Notes under the pieces: model-generated
Told to the model about the DNA's origin: nothing
Seen by the model: only the letters and a program-made list of their open reading frames with translations
Database searches by the model: none
Assembly: GCF_029784155.1 (NCBI RefSeq)
Contig: NC_073693.1
Location: 333,834,009-333,898,008 of the forward strand
Direction of reading: 5' to 3'
Source: Uranotaenia lowii
Lineage: Eukaryota > Arthropoda > Insecta > Diptera > Culicidae
Length of the DNA stretch: 64,000 nt
Part shown: in pieces, positions 44,625-55,286 of the stretch
How the letters are laid out: the number at the start of each line of letters is the position of its first letter
How positions within the stretch are numbered: the first letter of the stretch is position 1
Translations under genes and position numbers: made by a program

Positions 44625-46699
44625 ATTTTTGTCATTTTTGTCATTTTTGTCATTTTTGTCATTTTTGTCATTTTTGTCATTTTTGTCATTTTTGTCATTT
44701 TTGTCATTTTTGTCATTTTTGTCATTTTTGTCATTTTTGTCATTTTTGTCATTTTTGTCATTTTTGTCATTTTTGTCATTTTTGTCATTTTTGTCATTTT
44801 TGTCATTTTTGTCATTTTTGTCATTTTTGTCATTTTTGTCATTTTTGTCATTTTTGTCATTTTTGTCATTTTTGTCATTTTTGTCATTTTTGTCATTTTT
44901 GTCATTTTTGTCATTTTTGTCATTTTTGTCATTTTTGTCATTTTTGTCATTTTTGTCATTTTTGTCATTTTTGTCATTTTTGTCATTTTTGTCATTTTTG
45001 TCATTTTTGTCATTTTTGTCATTTTTGTCATTTTTGTCATTTTTGTCATTTTTGTCATTTTTGTCATTTTTGTCATTTTTGTCATTTTTGTCATTTTTGT
45101 CATTTTTGTCATTTTTGTCATTTTTGTCATTTTTGTCATTTTTGTCATTTTTGTCATTTTTGTCATTTTTGTCATTTTTGTCATTTTTGTCATTTTTGTC
45201 ATTTTTGTCATTTTTGTCATTTTTGTCATTTTTGTCATTTTTGTCATTTTTGTCATTTTTGTCATTTTTGTCATTTTTGTCATTTTTGTCATTTTTGTCA
45301 TTTTTGTCATTTTTGTCATTTTTGTCATTTTTGTCATTTTTGTCATTTTTGTCATTTTTGTCATTTTTGTCATTTTTGTCATTTTTGTCATTTTTGTCAT
45401 TTTTGTCATTTTTGTCATTTTTGTCATTTTTGTCATTTTTGTCATTTTTGTCATTTTTGTCATTTTTGTCATTTTTGTCATTTTTGTCATTTTTGTCATT
45501 TTTGTCATTTTTGTCATTTTTGTCATTTTTGTCATTTTTGTCATTTTTGTCATTTTTGTCATTTTTGTCATTTTTGTCATTTTTGTCATTTTTGTCATTT
45601 TTGTCATTTTTGTCATTTTTGTCATTTTTGTCATTTTTGTCATTTTTGTCATTTTTGTCATTTTTGTCATTTTTGTCATTTTTGTCATTTTTGTCATTTT
45701 TGTCATTTTTGTCATTTTTGTCATTTTTGTCATTTTTGTCATTTTTGTCATTTTTGTCATTTTTGTCATTTTTGTCATTTTTGTCATTTTTGTCATTTTT
45801 GTCATTTTTGTCATTTTTGTCATTTTTGTCATTTTTGTCATTTTTGTCATTTTTGTCATTTTTGTCATTTTTGTCATTTTTGTCATTTTTGTCATTTTTG
45901 TCATTTTTGTCATTTTTGTCATTTTTGTCATTTTTGTCATTTTTGTCATTTTTGTCATTTTTGTCATTTTTGTCATTTTTGTCATTTTTGTCATTTTTGT
46001 CATTTTTGTCATTTTTGTCATTTTTGTCATTTTTGTCATTTTTGTCATTTTTGTCATTTTTGTCATTTTTGTCATTTTTGTCATTTTTGTCATTTTTGTC
46101 ATTTTTGTCATTTTTGTCATTTTTGTCATTTTTGTCATTTTTGTCATTTTTGTCATTTTTGTCATTTTTGTCATTTTTGTCATTTTTGTCATTTTTGTCA
46201 TTTTTGTCATTTTTGTCATTTTTGTCATTTTTGTCATTTTTGTCATTTTTGTCATTTTTGTCATTTTTGTCATTTTTGTCATTTTTGTCATTTTTGTCAT
46301 TTTTGTCATTTTTGTCATTTTTGTCATTTTTGTCATTTTTGTCATTTTTGTCATTTTTGTCATTTTTGTCATTTTTGTCATTTTTGTCATTTTTGTCATT
46401 TTTGTCATTTTTGTCATTTTTGTCATTTTTGTCATTTTTGTCATTTTTGTCATTTTTGTCATTTTTGTCATTTTTGTCATTTTTGTCATTTTTGTCATTT
46501 TTGTCATTTTTGTCATTTTTGTCATTTTTGTCATTTTTGTCATTTTTGTCATTTTTGTCATTTTTGTCATTTTTGTCATTTTTGTCATTTTTGTCATTTT
46601 TGTCATTTTTGTCATTTTTGTCATTTTTGTCATTTTTGTCATTTTTGTCATTTTTGTCATTTTTGTCATTTTTGGTATTTTTTGTCATTTTTGTTAGCC

Positions 46700-48564
46700 T
46701 ACCAAATCATAATTTATTCAAAAAAAATGTTTTTAAGCTAGTTTTTTTCAAAATTTTTGTTTTTTTTTTGAAAAACCAAAACCGTTTTGTCTGAATACAA
46801 CCTTAGTGGCTTCTGAATAGGTTTTAGTTAGTTTTCCGAAACCATAATCGCCAAACTCACACTTCCAATCCCAACAACCGTTGATCTAATTCGAAAACTT
46901 TGAATAACAAAACAAACCACGCCACTAAGCCGGGGAAAATCATTAAACATCAATCACACCTTTGCTCTGGACATACAAATACTACCCACAACCCCATATT
47001 AGTGATTCCCGTAACTATCGGCAAAAAGTCGCTTTCTGTTTGTTTTAGTTTGGGTTAAGGTTGGGCAACTTCCTGATGCATGACAGATTCGCATCAATGA
47101 ATTCAGTCTGCCATCGCGCCCATCAAACTATCGCATAACAATAACAACAATAACAAAGCCAAACAATCGACCATCTGCACGCGTGCTCTCCATTATCAGT
47201 TCGTCAAAGTTTGAACAGGAAGCAGCTTTGTTTTCTTTTCTGGGTGCCTGACCTGCAAAATGGAGGAAAAGAGAGACCGGAAGTCATAGGATAGGAAGAG
47301 AGAGAGTGAGTTCTATCGATAGGGGATGAAGCCCATTCTGATCAACGACCATTCATGCAGCAGTTGGCAGTAGGTGCTTACACTGGAAATATTTGCTTTG
47401 CAGATAATTAATTTCGTAATCAATTCCATGTGAGCTAATTTACTCACCAATAAATCTGCGCTGCGATGCCATCAGTATGACGTGTGGGGTATGAAGCTCA
47501 ATTGTTAAACCAAATGTTAACATAATCTAATAGCTTATTGAAAACAAATAAGAGCAATGAAAAAGTTATAATGATCCGCTAGTAAATATCGGAAACTTAA
47601 TGGACCGTATGACGATTATCAAACATTGTTTATAATTCATTCTAATGGTTTTTCTAACTGACTTGCATTAAACTATTAGTATTGAACTATTCGTAAACTC
47701 GTTCTTTCATTCTTGACTAAACTACATGAAAATAACATTTCACAGTACTAAAATTAGTATTATTTACTGTGCAATTTCTATTAATCCTTGCATCATGCTA
47801 AAAAATCGTTCTACGAGTATTTGAAAAACTTGAGACCGTTTATGTTTTAAAATGCACGTCAGGGTCTATTTCCGTGACTGGATTTTTTTTTTTCAAAACG
47901 AGCCCAAATACATACAGGACTCCTCGAAGAGATTCTAACACTCACCGTACATCATTCGAAGTTATTCGGCTAGCATCTTACAAATCCTTAAACTGTGTAC
48001 ACTGTATGCCATAATCGGGATCCGATCTCGTGGCCGTTGGCTTAGAAAACTTTATTGCTATCCTGTACGCCACAGGCTTCAGCTATCTGTGTATTTGGAA
48101 TGAGTTATCCATGCATTAGATGTTCAATCTCGTGATATTGATCACCTTGAATTCAAATATTTTAGTTAATTCTTCCACCTTGACCTTTTCGCTATTATTT
48201 CATTGTAAAGTGTTACCATTTTGTCATAGTTTAAGTAAGATTACGAAGAATTAGGGCGCCAAAAAGTGTAATTATAAGTTCGAATAAAATGAAATGCCTC
48301 TTCCTGTTTCACGAGTCGACAAATAAAGTCTTATTTTTACCATCCGCAATGGTCTGCTCAAACATAAGATAATTTTTTTTTTGTTTTTTTTTTTATCAAC
48401 TTAACGAATTCGTCTTCTCCAGAAATAGACTTTTTTTTTGGGATTTTCATCCTTTTGGATGATTTATCCCTATCCAGAAATAGACCTGAATGTACTAGAA
48501 ATTTAAACAGCTTTAACTTGCCAACCACTGATCCAAATTTCACAATCTTCAGCTTGTTGAATTA
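46700..48564. other. Noncoding segment after the satellite
   Basis: 46,800-47,480 is of mixed composition and probably unique; it includes a purine tract (GGAAGAGAGAGAGTGAG near 47,295). The rest is AT-rich. No gene is recognised. Confidence 0.55.
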
Positions 48565-49454
48565 CCGTAAACTGGGGGTACTTTGATCAACTTGAAATTT
48601 TTGCAGATAATCATCATTTTCTAAGTGAAAAGTTAATATATCTGAAAATTGTTTACCACGTTTGATAGCCTATAAGTTGAATTACAAATAAGCTAAATTT
48701 GGTTTTTATTAGAAGGTTTTTGATATTACTTAAAGTATAATTTAAAAATCTTAAAATATCTGGTTTTTCGAAGACTCACAAACAAACAACTCTCCTGATC
48801 AAACTTCGGCATTTAGGAACAAATGGGGTGATTTATGTGAAAGTTCAACTCTTTTCTTAGTTTATGTTAAGTTAAAGTGTTATTTTTATGGTCATTTGGT
48901 GAAAATTTTTGGTTATTAAAAAAATCAGTGATTTTCCATGAGAGTAAAGTAAAAATGGCTGAAACCCTATCAAATGGTTCAAATTGAAGAAAAAAACATG
49001 GGAACTGCATGAAGGCAAAATTTCATTTGTTTATGAGGCCAAAAAATTGAAAAATATTTATAGTTTTTGCCCCTAGATGTATGCAGCAACATTGTCCATT
49101 TTTTGATTACTAATGTTTCTGACCAAAAAACGTTGAAAAAATCCGTTTAGTTCTAACAAAAATTACTGTTATTATTGTTTATGCCTTCTGTGCTAAATGG
49201 CACTATAACAATAATTTGGAGGTACGTAAAACCCATAGTGATCAAAGTTACCCCAAAACACGAAATCTGGTTTTTTTAACAAACATTTAATTATAACCAT
49301 TAATGTTGTTTGAGTTTATTGTACTCAATAACCATGTTTTATACTCCTCACCCCAGTTAATGTTTTAAAACTTTTAGATATTACGAGAAAGCAACGCCTT
49401 CCAAAATATTTAAAAATGAATGAAAAAAGTGATCAAAGTTCTCCCAGTTTACGG
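48565..49454. mobile_element. TA-flanked MITE with CCGTAAAC termini
   Basis: Left terminus CCGTAAACTGGGGGTACTTT then GATCA (48,565-48,589). The right terminus (49,430-49,454) is its inverted copy with two mismatches in 25. TA lies outside both ends (48,563-48,564 and 49,455-49,456). The 890-bp interior has no transposase but repeats the terminal word internally (GATCAAAGTTACCCC near 49,240). Elements with this end sequence are common in mosquitoes. Confidence 0.75.
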
Positions 49455-49843
49455 TACTTAGTGTTTAGTTTTTATTTGTAGATTTTTAACTTCCTACATA
49501 ATCAAAGAGATTATATCGACATGTGATGCTTATTATTTTATTTTTTTAAAACTAACCTCGACTTAACCCACATTTTTCGAGAATTAAATGAAATTAATTT
49601 CTTCACTTTTTCCTAACAAAGATTGTTGTTTATAATAGAAAAATACTAGTCCATTCTGAACCAAAGTTGTAAAAATTTTTCTCGCACCTATCCAAACCGG
49701 CCTAATCCGAGTTATTTTATCTTAAAACGTGAGAAAATCTGAGCATTTAATTTCAAAATTTTCAACCCGAAATCCGGGCCAGATCCGGCCGAATTTGGTC
49801 TTACCCCCTTCCGCATTAGGTTTCGTTACCCTTATAAGACTTA

Positions 49844-49864
49844 GGAGTGTCAATTTGACACTCC
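49844..49864. repeat. Perfect 10+1+10 palindrome
   Basis: Arms GGAGTGTCAA and TTGACACTCC around a single T. It could be a transcript hairpin or part of a dispersed repeat. Confidence 0.8.
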
Positions 49865-50779
49865 AAGCTAAAATAGTTATAACTCTTTTCATATCTAACC
49901 GATTACAACGAAATTTATATCACTACTAGCTACGCATCATTAATTCGTGAATTTTGCTTGGCTCTCTGCCTAAATGACCGATCACCGTATGACTCGGAGA
50001 GCAAACAAACACGTTCTGCTGAACGCGCTCTGCTGGACGCGTTCTGCTTGTGGTTCTAGACATTCAGGAATGATTTTACGTTTATAATTTTCAAAATTTT
50101 TTAAAATCTCACAGCGTAAATCGTTGCACCTCATAAGAATGTAAATTAAATTTCCATTCCAACGGACAAAGTTTTAGTTGCTTCAAACGGCGAGAAAACA
50201 TAGAAAATCCGGGTGCAACCTAACGCTGAACTAAAAAAAGAAATGAAATTTCAATATGTAAAAAAACGTGTAAAGAAGTCAAGTTTGAAAAAATTATAGT
50301 AAATTAATTTTTTATTGTATCAAAAATCTAAATACAACAAAATGTTACAATAAGAATATATTGTGTAGTCATATTTAAAAAAAAATTACCACCCCTAGCC
50401 TAGTCTTTTCTAGCAATCGAATGAAAAATAGGTTTTTCAGACCACTTTTTTTTAACTTGTTGTGACCCTTTCAATCAAAAAATTTAAAAAAAAAAACTAT
50501 TTTTTGACTTCATTATGTAGACCATAACTTAAGCTTTCATATGCATAAGAAAGATATTTTTTTGATTATGTAATGCCTGAGCTGCAATAACCTTCCTGAG
50601 GCATGTTTATTGGATTTTTTTTCATATTACTCTTTAAAAAAAACGTCATTATTCACTGTCAAAAGCACTGAAAAAATGTTTCTAAGCTTTTGACAAAAAC
50701 AACGAAAAAGCTATTGCTAGAGATTGAACTTAAATGATTTAATATTAATCATGGGACTCTACAAAATTAAACACAACAC

Positions 50780-50890
50780 TTTCGGTGGCTCAAAAATACT
50801 ATACTTGTAACTTTTGATCCAGTGAATTCTGAGATATACAATGCTGAATGTCGGTGTGTCCTGATTTAGATTTCTTCGCAGTCCAAAAAA
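50780..50890 (+). repeat. Dispersed repeat, diverged copy 1
   Basis: The segment around CTGAGATATACAATGCTGAA, then TGTCGGTGTGTCCTGATTTAG, resembles 53,175-53,255, where the words read CTGAGATATAGAATGCCGAG and TGTCGTTGTTTCTCGTCATAG. Family unknown. Confidence 0.5.
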
Positions 50891-51400
50891 ACAACATCGT
50901 GGTCCTTAATATGTTAAGCCCGAACAACAATTAAAATCGAAAGATGGACCATGATGCAGCATAAATTAAGGGATTTATTTTTTTTTTAAATTACTAGTAA
51001 AATTTTAACCACAAAAAGAAAATTAAATTTGGCCTTCATTCAATTCCCTTGACCCTCACACTGTTCCCCCTTTTTTCCTTCAAACTTTACCTTTTGAGTT
51101 TCTAGGCTTTTGCTCGAGACTGGCTTACTCTTGAAAGATGTTCCATTTTTTTTAATATCGAAAATTAATCTCAAGCTATAACCAAAAGTGTACATACATT
51201 TTCAAAGGAAAAATGTTGAACTTTCACAAAAATTAACCTACTGCTTCTTAAGGCTTAGACTCATCAGAAAAGGTGTTAGTTTGCGGGCCTTTGCTAAAGC
51301 AGATATTTCAAGATTTTGAAATTATATTTTTACTTACATTTGATATTTTCAAAAACAAACCAAGTTTTTTTTATGTGGATTATGTGAAAATATATCATGT

Positions 51401-51425
51401 TGATCAAAGTTACCCCGGTTTACGG
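51401..51425 (+). mobile_element. Solo right terminus of a CCGTAAAC-type MITE
   Basis: TGATCAAAGTTACCCCGGTT then TACGG, followed by TA, matches the right end of the MITE at 48,565-49,454. I see no left partner upstream, so the element is truncated or rearranged. Confidence 0.65.
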
Positions 51426-52179
51426 TACTCAAAAAGTGTTCCGGTTTTCTGCCATACAATTATCACAAATTTAAAAAAATTGGTCATTTTTCTTGGATAA
51501 TATAAACGTATTTTACCAATATTATTATATGATTTTCATTGATCATCATTCATTATCCTATCCCAGTAGTAGATATCTAAATTGAATTTATAATTTTTTT
51601 ATATCTGTTAATCCATTTTTTTTTAAATTACGAATGTAATCTTTGTTCTAGGTTTTTGACGAAATTTTCTAAATCATCTGTGAAATCAAAGGTTTATTAA
51701 CTGAATCACGAAAATTACCCTTCGTAGAAACAAATATCAGACAAGCATGTTGAAATTGTCAAAAATCTTCTCCAAAATTGGTTTATAAAGCATTTTATGA
51801 ATTTCGACATCGATTCAACCTGCAACTTGTGGTTGATCTTAGATAACTTTTTTATTTTCTTTTTCATTCCATATAAAAACAATAATTTCACAATTCAAAT
51901 AGTTTCAAACGTTTCCAGAAGATCAATATTTATTGAGGACTTAGATTTTTTTTTTAATTTCATGCCGAAGTTTTATTTTTGAAATTGTAGAGGGTTTCAC
52001 TAATCAGAATTATCGATTTAATTATAATCTTATTCTAGCTAAATTTTGCAATTCCAACTTCTGTGTTTCTTTAAGGTAGTCTCTTTAACAAATTCGTTCC
52101 TCAAATTTCATTCTGAATCGAATACATATCTTTTCTTTTGTTTTTTGTTATGATTTGTTCTGTACATGGCCAAAGGAAC

Positions 52180-52228
52180 GGGGGGGGGGGGGGGGAGGGG
52201 GGTTTTGGGTTTAAACCCCCCCCCCCCC
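52180..52228. repeat. G-run/C-run inverted repeat flanked by AAGGAAC
   Basis: G16 (52,180-52,195), A, G6 (to 52,202), a short middle with GGGTTTAAACCC, then C13 (52,216-52,228). AAGGAAC occurs just outside on both sides (52,173-52,179 and 52,231-52,237). It could fold as a hairpin or G-quadruplex. The direct repeats could be a 7-bp target duplication. Confidence 0.85.
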
Positions 52229-53174
52229 TTAAGGAACCAAAATATCAAGCCAGGGATTCTACTCTACACTCAAAATTTTAAATTTTGAGCGAACCAAATA
52301 ATGTTAATAGAGTAAGATAAAGAACAGTAACAATATAGACTTAGAACTTATGCCAAAACCTCAAAACCCCATGCCAAATTCAAAATTCTGCTACTGATTT
52401 TTTAAATTTTTTCACCTGTTCATCGAAATTCAGGTCTGAATATTAAATTTCCAATTTTATCTAACCCATTTCGGAAGTTTCTGATTCCATTAATCCCATA
52501 ACCAAAAGTATATTCCTATCTTCGTATTTGGGATCCTGTATCTAGCTCATTAAATTTGATTTTCAGTTCGAATAATCATAAGAAAGTAGAAATGAAAAGC
52601 TGCTTTGAAATCCTGGTTCAAATTAGGTTATGCATTTCATATAAAATTTGAATCATGTTTATCGAAATAATATGCATTTTCAATATTTTGACAAAAGTAT
52701 TCCAAATATGAAAAGAGGAAAATTTTGTTTTATATTCAAATTTGAAATTTTTAACTTTTTTCTTACACAAAATTCATGAATTAAGGCTCTATAAATTGGC
52801 TCATAAAATTCTAATCTAGAATAAAGTATCGTATTTTTTGTACATTTCATAAATCGTAAGGAAATTCGGATACAAGTTCAAAGCGCAATTTTTAAATTCA
52901 GGTTAAGAATTCAGATTAAGAATGCAAATTCAAAATTCAGAAAAAAGTTTAGCTTGTACATAAATTTGACAATTTACATGAATTGTTGAGCAATGCAAGA
53001 GATCATGAACATAACATATTGTGGACCAAATAAAAGATATCTCGTTTTTTTCGCTTGCCAACAGTGTGCTACACTTCGAATTATAACTCGAATTGACTGA
53101 ATTTAAGTGTTCTTAACCTTCATGGAAAAAAATTAACATAAAAGTTGTCGTTACTTAAAAATGCTTAATTTGTA

Positions 53175-53255
53175 AAATTTTGTCTAGGGTTTTCTGAGAT
53201 ATAGAATGCCGAGTGTCGTTGTTTCTCGTCATAGATTTGTTCAGATTGTTTGTCA
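53175..53255 (+). repeat. Dispersed repeat, diverged copy 2
   Basis: Same family as the segment at 50,780-50,890 by shared word order, with many substitutions. Confidence 0.5.
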
Positions 53256-53730
53256 ATTCGATTTCCAGATTTCAATTTTTTCTACCAATTTAGTTTGTTA
53301 ACACAATTTAGCTGAAAATCACAAAAAAAGGTAGAATTTGATTTTTTTTATCCTTGAAAACCAAAATTTGTTTTAAAAAAATCCTTCACAGATTTCATTG
53401 ATAAATATTTACTGTGAAAAAAAAATCTTCGTCTATAAAATCTGCACAAATTTTTTTATTTTCCCAGTGTTTTGTTTAACATTACTAACACATGAAGGAC
53501 ACCAAAATTTGTCATTTCATGTTTCAGAAACCATTAAACAAAATTCTGTGTTGTGTCATATTTGAATCATGCTAGCATACTAGCGGCAACCGAATGAGAT
53601 ATCTCGTATTTTGTCCGCAATGTGTTATTATTAAGCCAAATTTTACTTAAATCATTAATTCGCTTCAAGTTTGCATCAAGAAAATTTGATCCGGAAATCT
53701 GATGATTTTTATCTCTTACTTTTATTGAAA

Positions 53731-55286
53731 ACTAGCTGATTTTACCCGGCCTTGCTCGGGTTCACAAAAGATATTAATCCAAATGAGTCGTTTGATTTTT
53801 CGAAATATTGGAAGCTTTATATTCATCATTTTAAGAAATTGGGCCCATGTTTGACCACGTAAGTTTTGTAAGTCTTTTAAAAGTTTTTATTGAGATTATT
53901 CACTGTGTTTATAGATTTCATTTTTTTAGAAGAAACTTATAGTTTCAAGGATTATGAATTGAGTTTCAAAATAATTTCCTTCTTCTCTATCACAAAAAAC
54001 TTTCATCGATTTTGGAGACTATCCCACTTTTCAAGATGGATGATCTCCCTGTACAATGGTATATTAAAGTTTTATTTGACTAAATATTTCTAAAAACACT
54101 TCCGAACCTTGTTCAACCATGTTTGTTGAAACATGTTTTCAATTGTATGTTTGCTTTTTTCGCTTTTTTAATTTAACACTGTTTTTCTTAAATGTTGAAA
54201 GTTGCACTAAAAGTTTCTTGGAGCTATCGAAAAGAAATCTTCTATGAGCCGAAATAACCATTTAAATGTTATGGAAATTGTCTTATTTGAGTTCCATTTA
54301 TTATTTTGAAGAGTGATCAATGTTAAAATTCTTTGAAATCATTTGTTTGATCTCGCAGTACCCAACGGCTTTTTTCAAAATTGGATGGTAGAATTGAACA
54401 CATTGATGACCAAAAAGAAATCAAAAACTATAAATAAATTGGCCAATGAAATAGGATTGTATAAAACTAAAAACCTCAGATTGTATTGTCTAATCAATTT
54501 TCTAATCCCCCATTTAGATTCCCCGGCGGCTATCAAAGCGTTGAAATTGCACCCTTCAACATATATGTAACTGTTAATCTAATGATTTTTTTTCTCAATA
54601 AGGAATCCTAAAAATTTGAAAATGGTTGGTTAAAAGCTGGAGTTTATGAAAATCGCTTCATTAGTTTTTCAGCATTCAGTCCAAATAGTTATTCAGCTGA
54701 AGAAGCCAATTCACTGTTGACTGTTCAGTTCACTGTATATCCTTGTAAACTCTCAAAGCCCTTCAGCGGGGCGGTAGGCAACACATTGAAAATCGCTACA
54801 ATTTTAGTCAATATATTCTTTACAGGATAGTTGTATTTTTCAATACAAAATGTAGGCTCATTATTGCATCCAAATATCTCGTACTGGTACCACGTGTTTT
54901 GAACATTAGAAGGAAAAAACACCCGCCAAAATTTTACCTTTCAAATCTTTGATGCTCAGCAAGCTTTGATTTGCTTTCCAGTTCACGTGAACTCTTGATG
55001 GTCGTTTCTAATGCCCGGCCCATGGTGATGGTGAAAATAACCCCGCCAAAGGGAAAAATTGGTTCTGAAAAATGGGTGCCATGACTTTTGGTTTGTGGGA
55101 AAAAAACGAAAGTTCTATGGGAGGGTCCCTTTTCTCAGGTGGGAGGGGCTCGAAACTATTACTAAAACCTTCCCATGGTCCAAACACATAACTGTACCAA
55201 ATTTCAGGCTGATCGGTTAAGCGGTGTGGATTTGTATAAGGTGCATACAAACATATATAGTCCAACTCATCTTTATATATTAGATT
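53731..55286. repeat. Probable interspersed repeat bounded by ACTAGCTGA...ACCCGG and TATATTAGATT
   Basis: It begins AACTAGCTGATTTTACCCGG, then CCTTGCTCGGGT, and ends with a TTTCAGGCTGATCGGTTAAG-type stretch, ACAAACATATATAG and TTTATATATTAGATT. This start and end style is common in insect genome repeats of uncertain class. The 1.5-kb interior contains no recognisable protein; two short open frames (53,890-54,093 and 54,343-54,570) show no domain. The two ends may belong to different copies. Confidence 0.4.

Larger units (their letters stand above)
30944..46695 (-). repeat. 15.7-kb satellite array, unit TTTTTGTCA (TGACAAAAA on minus strand)
   Basis: Roughly 1,740 tandem copies of a 9-bp unit. 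The left edge (30,944-31,080) is degenerate; the right edge is abrupt, with a few variants (GGTATTTTTTGTC, TTTTTGTTAG) after about 46,672. Main variants are 8-bp units lacking one T, concentrated between 32,840 and 42,240. Rare ones are ACA for TCA (31,120), GTAATTTTT, TTTTTTCAT, CGCC and TTTTTATTTTT (32,765). No transposon interrupts it. As 9 is a multiple of 3 and no plus frame has a stop, Phe-Leu-Ser, Phe-Cys-His and Phe-Val-Ile frames stay open for thousands of codons. They are by-products; no start context, codon variety or domain supports a protein. Confidence 0.97.
49455..51400. other. AT-rich noncoding segment with a palindrome
   Basis: It contains a perfect 10+1+10 palindrome at 49,844-49,864 (GGAGTGTCAA / TTGACACTCC). 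Three loose copies of a TCTGCTGGACGCG-like word lie near 50,010-50,050. No gene is recognised. Confidence 0.5.
51428..53730. other. AT-rich noncoding segment
   Basis: No gene recognised. It holds the G/C-run hairpin at 52,180-52,228 and the second diverged dispersed repeat near 53,175-53,255. Confidence 0.55.

Noticed and set aside
30944..46695. CRISPR array
   Set aside because: The unit is 9 bp with no spacers, and the DNA is eukaryotic.
31084..46794. Open frames of 736 to over 4,500 codons across the satellite, and 1,479- and 1,488-codon frames on the other strand
   Set aside because: They follow directly from a stop-free 9-bp repeat. All plus frames are open at once, composition is three residues repeated, and indels simply switch one tripeptide to another.
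47980..48090. Fifth tRNA-like segment (CTCGTGGCCGTTGGCTTAG)
   Set aside because: Only an A-box-like word is present; no B box at the right distance.
55008..55265. 85-codon minus-strand frame with a protein-like composition
   Set aside because: It lies across the end of an interspersed repeat, has no start context and no domain I recognise.
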